In this document: positions 44,061-52,344 of the stretch, piece by piece | How positions within the stretch are numbered: position 1 is the stretch's first letter | Layout: each line of letters starts with the position of its first letter | DNA from: Lachnospiraceae bacterium | GTDB taxonomy: Bacteria; Bacillota; Clostridia; Lachnospirales; Lachnospiraceae | DNA: 64,000 nt | Direction of reading: 5' to 3' | Assembly: GCA_029053015.1 (NCBI GenBank) | Contig: JAIDHX010000034.1 | Location: forward strand, 1-64,000 | Translations under genes and position numbers: made by a program | The notes under the pieces: model-generated | The model's database searches: none | Seen by the model: the letters and a program-made list of their open reading frames with translations, nothing else | What the model was told of the DNA's origin: nothing

Positions 44061-45152
44061 TTAGGTAATACCGCCGTCCACGCGCTTTTCGTCCAAATAG
44101 GAATCACTGGTTATCCAGCCGTTTGGACCGGTCTTTTCATACAAAATGGAATCCGGCAGTAAATCTTTATTGGGGACAAACCATGGTTTTTCGGGATAAT
44201 CTTTTTCCAAAGCCTTGACAAGAGCGCCTGTGGGACAGACCGCCACGCAGCGCAGACAGCCTTTGCAGTGAAAATAGTCCAGTCCGCCGTTTACCATGGC
44301 AGGTTTGCCGTTGATACTGCCCTCGCGAAACTGGAATACCATGTCGGGACAGGTGGAATCACAGAGCCCACAGTTGATGCATTTCTCCTGCAAAAACAAA
44401 GGAATATAGCCCTCTCTGGAGGGAGACAAATCGTTGGAAATCGTGCTGCCAAAGCGGGGATTGACGCCGCCTAAGGGCGCATTGTCGTACCCCCATGTAA
44501 AGGCTTCCCTTTTGGCAAAAGAAGCACTTTGGGGAGAGGAGGCAGAAATCAGAGAGCCCTCGGAAAGCAGCTCATATCCTTTTTCCACACCATTCAGATT
44601 GGAGGCAATCAGGTCGGGATATTTTTTGCCTATGGTATCCGAACACAGGCTTTTCACACAGTCAAGAGGGATAAAACCGGAAGCCTTTGCAATGGCGCCG
44701 AGCAGAACCATGTTGATACGGGAATGACATTCCATTGCAATCTTTAAGGCGTCTATGCAGTAAAGTTCACCCTTTTTAAAAGGATATTTCTGCATGGCCT
44801 GATCGGGAGAGAGCGGCGTATTCAAAATAATCTTGGTATTTTCCTCTACACCGTCCAGCACGGGAAGCCTGCCCATCAGCCCTTCATGAAAGATGCATAA
44901 AATGTGAGGCGAGACAACGGGGCTGTTGACTCGTATCTGCCTGTCCGCACTACACCACCGCACAAAGGCTTTGACCGGCGAGCCACGCTTTTCGGAGCCG
45001 TAACTGGAAAAACTTGACGCATTCAGGGAAAGGTACAGCGCGCCCAGTTCGCCCAGCATTTTGCCGCAGAGGTTGGCGCCCATGCCGCCAATGCTTTCAA
45101 GACGTATTTCAAAATATCCGTTATCATTGGTAACCGGCAGTGTATTTTCCAT
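44061..45152 (-). CDS. Fused PorG-PorD, gamma and ferredoxin-type subunit
   Basis: A 363-aa fusion. Residues about 10-200 are the gamma domain (RLESIGGMGANLCGKMLGE, SPVVSPHILCIF). After a linker the delta domain carries two [4Fe-4S] sets, CINCGLCDSTCPD and CKGCLRCVAVCPTGA. It passes electrons from the TPP-bearing subunit to ferredoxin. It is 20 bases upstream of the porAB gene and in the same transcript. GGAGG precedes its ATG. Confidence 0.88.
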   Translation of the reverse strand: MENTLPVTNDNGYFEIRLESIGGMGANLCGKMLGELGALYLSLNASSFSSYGSEKRGSPVKAFVRWCSADRQIRVNSPVVSPHILCIFHEGLMGRLPVLDGVEENTKIILNTPLSPDQAMQKYPFKKGELYCIDALKIAMECHSRINMVLLGAIAKASGFIPLDCVKSLCSDTIGKKYPDLIASNLNGVEKGYELLSEGSLISASSPQSASFAKREAFTWGYDNAPLGGVNPRFGSTISNDLSPSREGYIPLFLQEKCINCGLCDSTCPDMVFQFREGSINGKPAMVNGGLDYFHCKGCLRCVAVCPTGALVKALEKDYPEKPWFVPNKDLLPDSILYEKTGPNGWITSDSYLDEKRVDGGIT

Positions 45153-45243
45153 AAGCGTCCTCCATTACATAATTGTCTATAGTATGCCGGTTTTGCTGTG
45201 CTTTATACGGAGAAAAAGAAAATGAATTACTCTTTTTTCGGAG

Positions 45244-45272
45244 TTGTGTACCCTTTGGAAATAGATTATAAT
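45244..45272 (+). promoter_or_regulatory. Sigma-A promoter for the VanZ-like gene
   Basis: TTGTGT (45244-45249), 17 bases, TATAAT (45267-45272), 36 bases before the start codon. Confidence 0.6.
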
Positions 45273-45308
45273 TACACTGATAAAGCGTGATTTGAAAGAA
45301 GGGGTACG

Positions 45309-45836
45309 ATGAAATACTTGATAAAATATTTGATAGATTTTGCAGTTTTGACTCTCTTATATATTTTTGTTTTTTCAAAAAAGTGGAAAATCAAAGGCAA
45401 AGATGTATTGCTTGCCAACACGTTAATGTATATATATCTTTCTTTTGTGCTTTATTATACCTTGATGCCGGTCATAACATCTATCCCATTTGTTCTGAAT
45501 CATCCCTATAAACCTATGAATTTGGAGCCGTTTATCGATGTTTCAAAGGGGAGAGGAGATTTTTTAAGGCAGGTAGTATTGAACATTATTATGACCATAC
45601 CATTTGGTTTCCTGTTTCCATTAACCGGAAACAGAACTGCTAAATTCGGCAGAACGGTATTTTTCTGTTTTTTGATGAGCCTGAGTATTGAATTACTGCA
45701 GCCATTCTTCAATAGATCTTCGGATATTACGGATTTAATTACAAATGTGATTGGCGGAGTGCTCGGATATGGTTTTTATGTTATTTTTAAGCCGGTTACA
45801 TTTTGGATTTTAGATCATCTGAAAACAAGAAATTAG
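45309..45836 (+). CDS. VanZ family membrane protein
   Basis: A 175-aa integral membrane protein of the VanZ family, with the segments NLEPFIDVSKGRGDFLRQVVLN, IPFGFLFPL and SLSIELLQPF...SSDITDLITNVIGGVLGY that define it. VanZ gives low-level teicoplanin resistance in enterococci; most homologues have no assigned role. The gene is more AT-rich than its neighbours. GAAGG precedes the start. Confidence 0.88.
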   Translation: MKYLIKYLIDFAVLTLLYIFVFSKKWKIKGKDVLLANTLMYIYLSFVLYYTLMPVITSIPFVLNHPYKPMNLEPFIDVSKGRGDFLRQVVLNIIMTIPFGFLFPLTGNRTAKFGRTVFFCFLMSLSIELLQPFFNRSSDITDLITNVIGGVLGYGFYVIFKPVTFWILDHLKTRN

Positions 45837-45876
45837 AAAGTTGACTTTCAGTTTGCAAAGACAGGAGACGAACCGG

Positions 45877-46536
45877 ATGACAGGCACGGTAATTTTTGAT
45901 TTGGACGGAACTTTAATTGATACAGAAAAATATTTCAAGGTTTTTTGGCGGCAGGCTGCTGCGGCCTTCGGCTATCAGATGAGCGAAGAACAGGCTTTGC
46001 TGCTCAGAAGTCTGGGACGCCCATATGCGCCGGCGTTGTTAAAGGAGTGGTTCGGAGAAGCTTTTGACTATGTAGCTGTCCGCGAATACCGCAGAAAGAT
46101 TATGAAGGAGCATTTGGATAAGGTGGGAATAGAACTGAAGCCCTGTGCTGAACAGGCACTTTCGTGGCTGTCAAAAAACGGCTACAGGACGGCGGTTGCC
46201 ACCGCCACTCCGGTGGAGCGCGCCACAGAGCAGCTCAAACAGCTTGGCATAGCGGAATATTTTGACGAAATTGTCAGCGCCGCTTCTCTGGAAAAAGGAA
46301 AACCTGCGCCGGATGTCTATCTGTATGCCTGTGAAAAGCTGGGCGAAAACTCAAAAGACTGCTTTGCTGTGGAGGATTCCCCAAACGGTGTACTTTCCGC
46401 ATATGCTGCTGGTCTCAAGGTCATCATGGTGCCCGACCAGACAGAGCCGGACGCGGAGCTTGCGGCAAAGCTGTATGCCTGTATTCCTTCATTGGGGGAA
46501 TTGTCAGCGGTTCTTGATGTGTCAAAATTTTATTGA
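45877..46536 (+). CDS. HAD-family phosphatase (beta-phosphoglucomutase-like)
   Basis: A 219-aa hydrolase of the HAD subfamily IA. Motif I is VIFDLDGTLIDTE (nucleophile Asp in DLDGT), motif II is ATATPV, the conserved Lys is in EKGKPAPDVY and motif IV is VEDSPNGVLSA. It removes phosphate from small sugar phosphates or nucleotides, or isomerises a hexose phosphate; the substrate is not readable. AGGAG nine bases upstream sets ATG 45877. Its stop codon lies within the -35 box of the toxI-like RNA promoter. Confidence 0.88.
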   Translation: MTGTVIFDLDGTLIDTEKYFKVFWRQAAAAFGYQMSEEQALLLRSLGRPYAPALLKEWFGEAFDYVAVREYRRKIMKEHLDKVGIELKPCAEQALSWLSKNGYRTAVATATPVERATEQLKQLGIAEYFDEIVSAASLEKGKPAPDVYLYACEKLGENSKDCFAVEDSPNGVLSAYAAGLKVIMVPDQTEPDAELAAKLYACIPSLGELSAVLDVSKFY

Positions 46537-46561
46537 CATATTTGGTTTTGATTTGTACAAT
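46533..46561 (+). promoter_or_regulatory. Sigma-A promoter of the toxI-like RNA
   Basis: TTGACA (46533-46538), 17 bases, TACAAT (46556-46561). The -35 box overlaps the stop codon of the HAD gene. Confidence 0.8.
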
Positions 46562-46567
46562 AATAAT

Positions 46568-46650
46568 ATAGATGAGCAATCATCAGGTGAGTCCTACCGA
46601 TAAGTGGAACCGATAAGAGAGTATTTCCATTGCGATGGATACTACCAAAG
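46568..46650 (+). ncRNA. Putative toxI-like antitoxin RNA of a type III toxin-antitoxin pair
   Basis: A short noncoding segment lies between its own promoter and a terminator directly before a ToxN-family gene, exactly the type III layout. It starts with a GATGA-GCAA-TCATC hairpin (46571-46584). A following 36-base stretch (46585-46620) begins AGGTGA, has CTACC at 46594-46598 and TAAGTG at 46601-46606, which by memory resembles the 36-base repeat of Pectobacterium ToxI. GGT/ACC could start the pseudoknot. A second partial unit may follow, with TCCAT-TGCG-ATGGA. There is not a clear run of several repeats, so the antitoxin may be minimal or decayed. Confidence 0.6.
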
Positions 46651-46676
46651 GGCTATGCTTTAGCGTAGCCTTTTGT
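46651..46676 (+). terminator. Terminator between toxI-like RNA and toxN
   Basis: GGCTATGC (46651-46658) pairs with GCGTAGCC (46663-46670) over TTTA, followed by TTTT. In type III systems a leaky terminator here sets the ratio of RNA antitoxin to toxin. Confidence 0.85.
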
Positions 46677-46698
46677 GTTACCAAGGAGTGATTGTGTT

Positions 46699-47243
46699 GT
46701 GAGCAAACGACTGAAACTGTACAATGTAAACTTGAAATACATAAGGAATCTGCATTATGCAGATGAACATGTATTTTCCATATCACCACAGGCAGGAAAA
46801 CAAAACAGGCCTTTTCTTGGAGTGGTTGTTATGGTAAATGGTTCCAAATACTGTATTCCACTTTCATCAAATTCTGCTAAAAAAATAAGAATTTTGATTC
46901 CATGCGTGAAAATATTACGTTTCGAAAGATACGGGATAGGAATGGAAAAGTTTTAGCAGCTTTGAATCTAAACAATATGATACCCATTCGGGATGAGTAC
47001 ATATCAGAAATTGATCTTAAAATTAAGAATTCCGATTCGGTATTCATAAGACAATGGAAGAAACTATGTGGTAAAGAACTCGATTGGTGTCAATCCAATA
47101 GTACGGAAATAGAACGTCTTGCAAATGAACTATATCGTAAATACTGTTCTGGTGAATCTTTTCAAAAACGAAACATTTGTCTGAATTTTCCCGCATTAGA
47201 AAAAGAATGTAATAAAGCAAAAAAATTCCCTCAAAATCCTTGA
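46699..47243 (+). pseudogene. ToxN/AbiQ-family endoribonuclease, frameshifted
   Basis: Two overlapping frames together form one ToxN-type toxin, the RNA-cleaving protein of type III toxin-antitoxin systems used in phage defence. Part one, from GTG 46699 with AAGGAG upstream, reads SKRLKLYNVNLKYIRNL...NRPFLGVVVMVNGSKYCIPLSS. Part two continues KVLAALNLNNMIPIRDEYISEIDL and RKYCSGE. Both halves match the family (NRPFLG, YxxPLSS, NNMIP). The break is in a run of seven A at 46879-46885: one added A joins the frames as SAKKNKNFDSMRENITF and gives a 181-aa protein, about the usual length. Without it, translation stops at 46956. It could be real decay, a phase switch, or a sequencing error. The gene is AT-rich compared with its neighbours. 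Confidence 0.82.
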
Positions 47244-47269
47244 CAACAACCCGCTCCATGCCCTACAAT
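47240..47269 (+). promoter_or_regulatory. Sigma-A promoter of proS
   Basis: TTGACA (47240-47245), 18 bases, TACAAT (47264-47269). The -35 box overlaps the toxN stop codon. The transcript start near 47276 fits the T-box leader. Confidence 0.75.
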
Positions 47270-47289
47270 CACTACATATCAAGCTTTTA

Positions 47290-47536
47290 GGCATATATGT
47301 GATTATGGCAGCGACGAGGGTTAGTAAGATGGCGGAATATCGCAGAGAGGGAGCAGTATGGTGGAAGGCTCCTATAGGAAGCGTCTGAACCTGCCTCTGA
47401 GTCCTGTATGAAAATACAGCGCAGAGCCGGCGTTATCGGCAAAAGAGAGAATGTATAGCGCATGGAGATATACATTAAACAGGGTGGTACCGCCGGTTTT
47501 CCGGTCCCTTTTGGGGACGGATGCCGGCGTTTTTAT
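47290..47536 (+). promoter_or_regulatory. T-box riboswitch, proline-type (specifier CCT)
   Basis: The leader of proS has the stem I features GAGGGTTAGTAAG and CAGAGAGGGAGC with GGTGGAAGGCTCC, and the specifier loop CTGAACCTGCCTCTGAG with CCT (47390-47392), a proline codon. The T-box AAACAGGGTGGTACCGCC (47477-47494) binds the uncharged tRNA acceptor end. The following terminator hairpin begins CGCCGG (47491-47496), closes with CCGGCG and ends in TTTTTATTTT (47529-47540). Uncharged tRNA-Pro would favour the antiterminator and proS expression. Confidence 0.95.
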
Positions 47537-47577
47537 TTTAGAGGCACGCTGCAACACATAAGGAAAGGAAGAGGAGT

Positions 47578-49032
47578 ATGGCAGACAAAAAAATGGTAGA
47601 GGCAATTACCTCCATGGACGAGGATTTTGCCCAATGGTACACGGATATCGTGAAGAAGGCTGAGTTAATTGATTACACCAGCGTCAAGGGCTGCATGGTG
47701 ATTAAGCCGGCAGGATACGCGATTTGGGAGCTTTTGCAGAGACAGCTTGACGAAAGGTTTAAGGAGGCGGGTGTACAGAATGTCTATCTGCCCATGTTTA
47801 TTCCCGAAAGCCTTTTGCAGAAGGAGAAAGACCATGTAGAGGGTTTTGCGCCGGAGGTGGCGTGGGTGACACACGGCGGCTTGCAGCCCCTTCAGGAGAG
47901 GCTTTGCGTGAGACCTACCTCTGAGACGCTTTTCTGTGATTTTTATAAAAATGACATACAGTCCTACCGTGACCTGCCCAAGGTATACAATCAGTGGTGC
48001 TCCGTTGTACGTTGGGAAAAGGAAACCAGACCTTTCCTGCGTTCCAGAGAGTTTTTGTGGCAGGAGGGACATACCGCCCATGCGACAGCAGAGGAGGCGG
48101 AGGAGAGAACCGTTCAGATGCTGAATGTGTACGCGCAGTTCTGTGAGGAGGTTCTGGCAATTCCTGTTATTAAGGGACAGAAAACGGAAAAGGAAAAATT
48201 TGCGGGAGCGGAGCATACCTACACCATCGAGTCCCTGATGCATGACGGCAAGGCGCTCCAGTCCGGCACCAGCCACAACTTTGGCGACGGCTTTGCCAAG
48301 GCGTTTGGCATCCAGTTTACGGACAAGGACAATACCTTAAAGCATGTTTATCAGACCTCATGGGGCATGTCCACCCGTATCATCGGCGCTATTATTATGG
48401 TGCATGGCGATGATTCCGGTCTGGTTCTGCCTCCCAAGGTAGCGCAGGTGCAGGTGGCCATTATCCCGATACAGCAGAAGAAGGAGGGCGTTCTGGACAA
48501 GGCGTATGAGCTGCGTGACCGCTTAAAGGGCAGTTTCCGCGTAAAAGTGGACGATACGGACAAGAGCCCCGGCTTCAAGTTTGCAGAGGCAGAAATGAGA
48601 GGCTTCCCGCTTCGTCTGGAAATCGGCCCCAAGGATATAGAAGCCGGCAAGTGTGTGCTGTGCAGGCGCGATACCGGAGAAAAGATAGAGACTGCACTTG
48701 ATGATGTGGAAGAAACCGTGGCAAAGCTGCTTGAGACCATTCATCACGACATGCTGGAGAAGGCGAGAAAGCACAGAGACGCCCACACTTTTATTGCCCG
48801 CAATATGGAGGAGTTCGAAAAGCTCTTTACGGCGGCGGCACAGGGCGACAGGCAGAACGCCGGCTTTGTCAAAGCCATGTGGTGCGGCGAACAGGAATGT
48901 GAGGATATCATAAAAGAAAAGCTCAGCGTTACCAGCCGCTGTATTCCTTTTGAACAGGAACAGCTTGCCGAAACCTGTGTGTGCTGCGGAAAGCCTGCGA
49001 AGAAAATGGTTTACTGGGGCAGGGCATATTAA
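47578..49032 (+). CDS. proS: Prolyl-tRNA synthetase (archaeal/eukaryotic-like type)
   Basis: Class II synthetase charging tRNA-Pro, 484 aa. It is the short type without the editing insertion: [25 protein letters not shown], motif 2 [26 protein letters not shown], and a C-terminal part ending in [10 protein letters not shown]. The final segment has a CCxC-like group ([10 protein letters not shown]) for zinc. A T-box leader controls it. GGAAGAGGAG precedes the ATG. Confidence 0.97.
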   Translation: MADKKMVEAITSMDEDFAQWYTDIVKKAELIDYTSVKGCMVIKPAGYAIWELLQRQLDERFKEAGVQNVYLPMFIPESLLQKEKDHVEGFAPEVAWVTHGGLQPLQERLCVRPTSETLFCDFYKNDIQSYRDLPKVYNQWCSVVRWEKETRPFLRSREFLWQEGHTAHATAEEAEERTVQMLNVYAQFCEEVLAIPVIKGQKTEKEKFAGAEHTYTIESLMHDGKALQSGTSHNFGDGFAKAFGIQFTDKDNTLKHVYQTSWGMSTRIIGAIIMVHGDDSGLVLPPKVAQVQVAIIPIQQKKEGVLDKAYELRDRLKGSFRVKVDDTDKSPGFKFAEAEMRGFPLRLEIGPKDIEAGKCVLCRRDTGEKIETALDDVEETVAKLLETIHHDMLEKARKHRDAHTFIARNMEEFEKLFTAAAQGDRQNAGFVKAMWCGEQECEDIIKEKLSVTSRCIPFEQEQLAETCVCCGKPAKKMVYWGRAY

Positions 49033-49045
49033 AAGGAGATAAGAC

Positions 49046-49849
49046 ATGCTTTACAGGGAAATACCGGTGCAGATGAAAAATTCCGTAAGTGCAAGTCTGG
49101 TACTGTATTTACAGGATTATTCTGCGGATATGCTGATACAGGAGCGCCCCATGGTGATACTCTGTCCCGGCGGCGGATATAATCATATTTCCGTGCGGGA
49201 GTCGGAAAGCGAGGCGCTGCAGTTTCTTGCCATGGGCTGCCACGCGGCGGTGCTGCGCTATACCGTGTCCGAGGGATATCCCGTGCAGCTTACGGAGCTT
49301 GCCTTTGCCGTAAAATATATCAGGGAACATGCGGCAAAATGGCATATAGACAGTGGTAAGGTCATCGTGCAGGGCAGTTCGGCAGGCGGCCATCTTGCTG
49401 CCTCGCTGGGTGTGTTCTGGCAGGAAAAATGGCTTTGGGAGTCGGTGGGAGCGGATTCGGCGGAAGAGATAAAGCCTGACGGAATGCTTCTCTGTTACCC
49501 GGTGATAACTGCCGGAGAATTTGCGCACAGAGGCTCTTTCGATATCCTGACAGGCGGTGACGAAACGCTTTTGGAGAGGCTTTCCCTTGAGAAAAGCGTC
49601 AATCCCCATACGCCGCGCACCTTTATCTGGCACACGTTTACGGACGCGACGGTTCCGGTGGAAAATTCGCTTCTGTTTGTAAGCGCCCTGCGCCGCAACA
49701 ACATTCCCACAGAGTTTCACCTGTATCCGAAAGGGAAGCATGGGCTGGCGCTGGCAAGTCCCCTGACCGCCAGCAGGGACGGCAGTCATATACAGAAGGA
49801 ATGTGAATCATGGATTTTGCTGGCGCGGGTGTGGATAGAGAATCTGTAG
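49046..49849 (+). CDS. Alpha/beta hydrolase, esterase-like (paralogue 1)
   Basis: A 267-aa alpha/beta-hydrolase of the BD-FAE/acetyl-xylan-esterase-like type. The oxyanion stretch is LCPGGGYNHIS, the nucleophile elbow GSSAGGH (Ser), and the catalytic Asp and His are likely in TFTDATVP and KGKHGLA. Expected to remove acetyl or feruloyl groups from glycans. The same-family gene at 61333 has the identical layout, and this one lies just before the alpha-xylosidase. It follows proS by 13 bases, so it may share the transcript. AAAGGAG precedes the start. Confidence 0.82.
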   Translation: MLYREIPVQMKNSVSASLVLYLQDYSADMLIQERPMVILCPGGGYNHISVRESESEALQFLAMGCHAAVLRYTVSEGYPVQLTELAFAVKYIREHAAKWHIDSGKVIVQGSSAGGHLAASLGVFWQEKWLWESVGADSAEEIKPDGMLLCYPVITAGEFAHRGSFDILTGGDETLLERLSLEKSVNPHTPRTFIWHTFTDATVPVENSLLFVSALRRNNIPTEFHLYPKGKHGLALASPLTASRDGSHIQKECESWILLARVWIENL

Positions 49850-49981
49850 GCGCGCAGTAAAAATAGTCGGGTAATTCAGATGGAAAAGAAGCGGTATAAT
49901 TTTGCTGTACTTGTAGCGGTTTGGACGTTATAATCAAGAACAGAGGGATAAAAAAATTTCAACAAAATTGGAGGACAAAGC

Positions 49982-52321
49982 ATGATATTCAGTAACGGAT
50001 GCTGGCTGCAGAAAGAAGGCTGCGGCAGTTTTACCCCGCAGGAAGTATATTTTGAAAAAGTAGAGGAGACAAAGGTGACTTTATGTCTGCCCACCTCAAA
50101 GATTATGCACAGAGGCGCAACTCTGGGCGGTGTCAATCTGACCATGGTAATTACATCTCCCGCGCCGGAGGTGCTGCGTGTGCAGACATGGCATCACATG
50201 GGCGCGCTGAAAAAAGGACCGGAGTTTGAACTGTGCCAGACAGAGGAACTGCCCCTTGCGGTAACAAGTGATGAAGAAACGCTGGTTGTGACGAGCGGCA
50301 CGCTGTCACTTGAAATCGGCAAAAAGAACTGGTACATGGCTTACAAGAGGAACGGCGAAGTGATTACCAAATCTGCGGCGAAGGATTTGGCATGCATGAA
50401 GACTGACTGGAAGGGCGACTATTACGACAAGGGCGATATCACGGAGACCTATATGCGCCAGCAGCTTTCCATGGGCGTGGGCGAGCTTATTTATGGTCTG
50501 GGTGAGCGCTTTACCGCGTTTGTCAAGAACGGACAGAGCGTTTCCATATGGAATGAGGACGGCGGAACCAGCACCTACCAGTCCTACAAAAACATACCTT
50601 TCTATATCAGCAACAAGGGTTACGGCGTTTTTGTCAATCACCCTGAAAAGGTGGAATTTGAGATTGCCACGGAGCAGGTGACCAAGACGGAATTTTCCGT
50701 GGAGGGTGGTTATCTGGATTATTATTTGTTTAACGGTCCTACCATGAAGGAGGTACTGACAAGGTATACGGATTTGACGGGCAAGCCTTCGCTTCCCGCA
50801 CCCTGGACCTTTGGACTCTGGCTGTCCACTTCTTTCACCACGAACTATGATGAAGAGACGGTTATGAGCTTTGTGAACGGCATGCTTGACAGGGATATTC
50901 CGCTGCGGACGTTCCACTTTGACTGTTTCTGGATGAAGGAATTTCACTGGACTGATTTTGAGTGGGATTCCCGCGTGTTCCCCGATCCTGAGGGAATGTT
51001 ACGTCGTATCAAGGAAAAAGGACTGAATATCTGCGTATGGATTAACCCTTATATCGGGCAGGAGAGCTGCTTGTTTAAAGAGGGTATGGAAAAGGGTTAC
51101 TTTGTAAAACGGTTAAACGGCGATGTATGGCAGTGGGATATGTGGCAGCCGGGTATGGCGCTGGTAGATTTCACCAACAAAGAAGCCTGCGCATGGTATC
51201 AGGAAAAGCTGGCGGGTCTGCTCGATATGGGCGTGGACTGCTTTAAGACGGACTTCGGCGAGAGAATTCCCGTAGAAGGCATCTGCTATCACGACGGCTC
51301 CGACCCGAAGAAGATGCACAATTACTATACTTACCTGTACAATAAGGTGGTATATGAGATACTGGAGAAAAAGCGCGGCAAGGGCGAAGCAGTGTTGTTT
51401 GCGCGTTCCGCAACCGCGGGCGGACAGAAATTCCCCGTACACTGGGGCGGCGACTGCTGGTCCGACTATGAGTCCATGGAGGAGAGCCTGCGCGGCGGTC
51501 TTTCCCTGATGATGTCCGGTTTCGGTTACTGGGCGCATGATATCGGCGGATTTGAGAGTACCTCCACACCGGATGTTTACAAGCGATGGGTTGCTTTCGG
51601 GCTTTTATCCTCCCACAGCCGTCTGCACGGCAGTACTTCCTACAGAGTGCCGTGGGCATATGACGAGGAAGCGGTGGATGTGGTGCGTTTCTTCACCAAA
51701 CTGAAAGCAAGACTGATGCCCTACCTCTATAAAACAGCGGTTATCACGAGCAAAACAGGTATTCCCACCATGCGCAGCATGGTACTGGAATTTACGGAGG
51801 ACAGAACCTGTCACTATACGGACCGCCAGTATATGCTGGGCGACAATTTCCTGACAGCGCCTATCTTTAACGAAGAAGGCATGGCAGACTATTACCTGCC
51901 GGAAGGACGCTGGACCGATTTCTTTACCGGAGAGGTAAAGACGGGCGGACGCTGGATAAAAGAAAAACACGGTTATCTGAGCGTGCCGCTTTTGGTGAAG
52001 GAAAATTCCATTGTGGCGCTTGGCGCACGTGACGACAGGCCGGATTACGACTATGGCGACGGCGTCGAGCTGCGCATCTATGAGCTTGCAGACGGCGTGC
52101 GTACAACGGATGTTGTGTTTGGCATGGACAATGCAGAAGAAGTAAAGGTGTCAGCCGAAAGACAGGGCAATACCATTACCGTCAATGTGATGACGGATAA
52201 GTCTTACAGTGTGCGTCTGGTGAATGTAAAAGCGGCGTCTGTTTCAGAAGGCGAGATGACTGTGGATGGTAATGACACGATTGTCAGGTCTGAAACGGGA
52301 CATATGACAATTACACTGTAA
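49982..52321 (+). CDS. yicI: GH31 alpha-xylosidase
   Basis: A 779-aa glycoside hydrolase of family 31, YicI type. The catalytic nucleophile is Asp 424 in FKTDFGE, and the acid/base is probably Asp 491 in WGGDCWSD. NGPTMKEVLTRYTDLTGKP, followed by LPAPWTFGLWLSTSFTT, and HTDFEWDSRVFPDPEGM-like segments are typical. It should release alpha-xylose from xyloglucan oligosaccharides in the cytoplasm (there is no signal peptide). TTGGAGG sets the start. A TATAAT at 49929-49934 could belong to its promoter, but no good -35 is visible. Confidence 0.92.
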   Translation: MIFSNGCWLQKEGCGSFTPQEVYFEKVEETKVTLCLPTSKIMHRGATLGGVNLTMVITSPAPEVLRVQTWHHMGALKKGPEFELCQTEELPLAVTSDEETLVVTSGTLSLEIGKKNWYMAYKRNGEVITKSAAKDLACMKTDWKGDYYDKGDITETYMRQQLSMGVGELIYGLGERFTAFVKNGQSVSIWNEDGGTSTYQSYKNIPFYISNKGYGVFVNHPEKVEFEIATEQVTKTEFSVEGGYLDYYLFNGPTMKEVLTRYTDLTGKPSLPAPWTFGLWLSTSFTTNYDEETVMSFVNGMLDRDIPLRTFHFDCFWMKEFHWTDFEWDSRVFPDPEGMLRRIKEKGLNICVWINPYIGQESCLFKEGMEKGYFVKRLNGDVWQWDMWQPGMALVDFTNKEACAWYQEKLAGLLDMGVDCFKTDFGERIPVEGICYHDGSDPKKMHNYYTYLYNKVVYEILEKKRGKGEAVLFARSATAGGQKFPVHWGGDCWSDYESMEESLRGGLSLMMSGFGYWAHDIGGFESTSTPDVYKRWVAFGLLSSHSRLHGSTSYRVPWAYDEEAVDVVRFFTKLKARLMPYLYKTAVITSKTGIPTMRSMVLEFTEDRTCHYTDRQYMLGDNFLTAPIFNEEGMADYYLPEGRWTDFFTGEVKTGGRWIKEKHGYLSVPLLVKENSIVALGARDDRPDYDYGDGVELRIYELADGVRTTDVVFGMDNAEEVKVSAERQGNTITVNVMTDKSYSVRLVNVKAASVSEGEMTVDGNDTIVRSETGHMTITL

Positions 52322-52344
52322 GAGTGTAAAGAACAGGTATAAGC

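Noticed and set aside
46902..47243. An independent small gene starting at ATG 46902
   Set aside because: Its sequence is the direct continuation of the ToxN protein and has no ribosome site, so it is the second half of a frameshifted gene.
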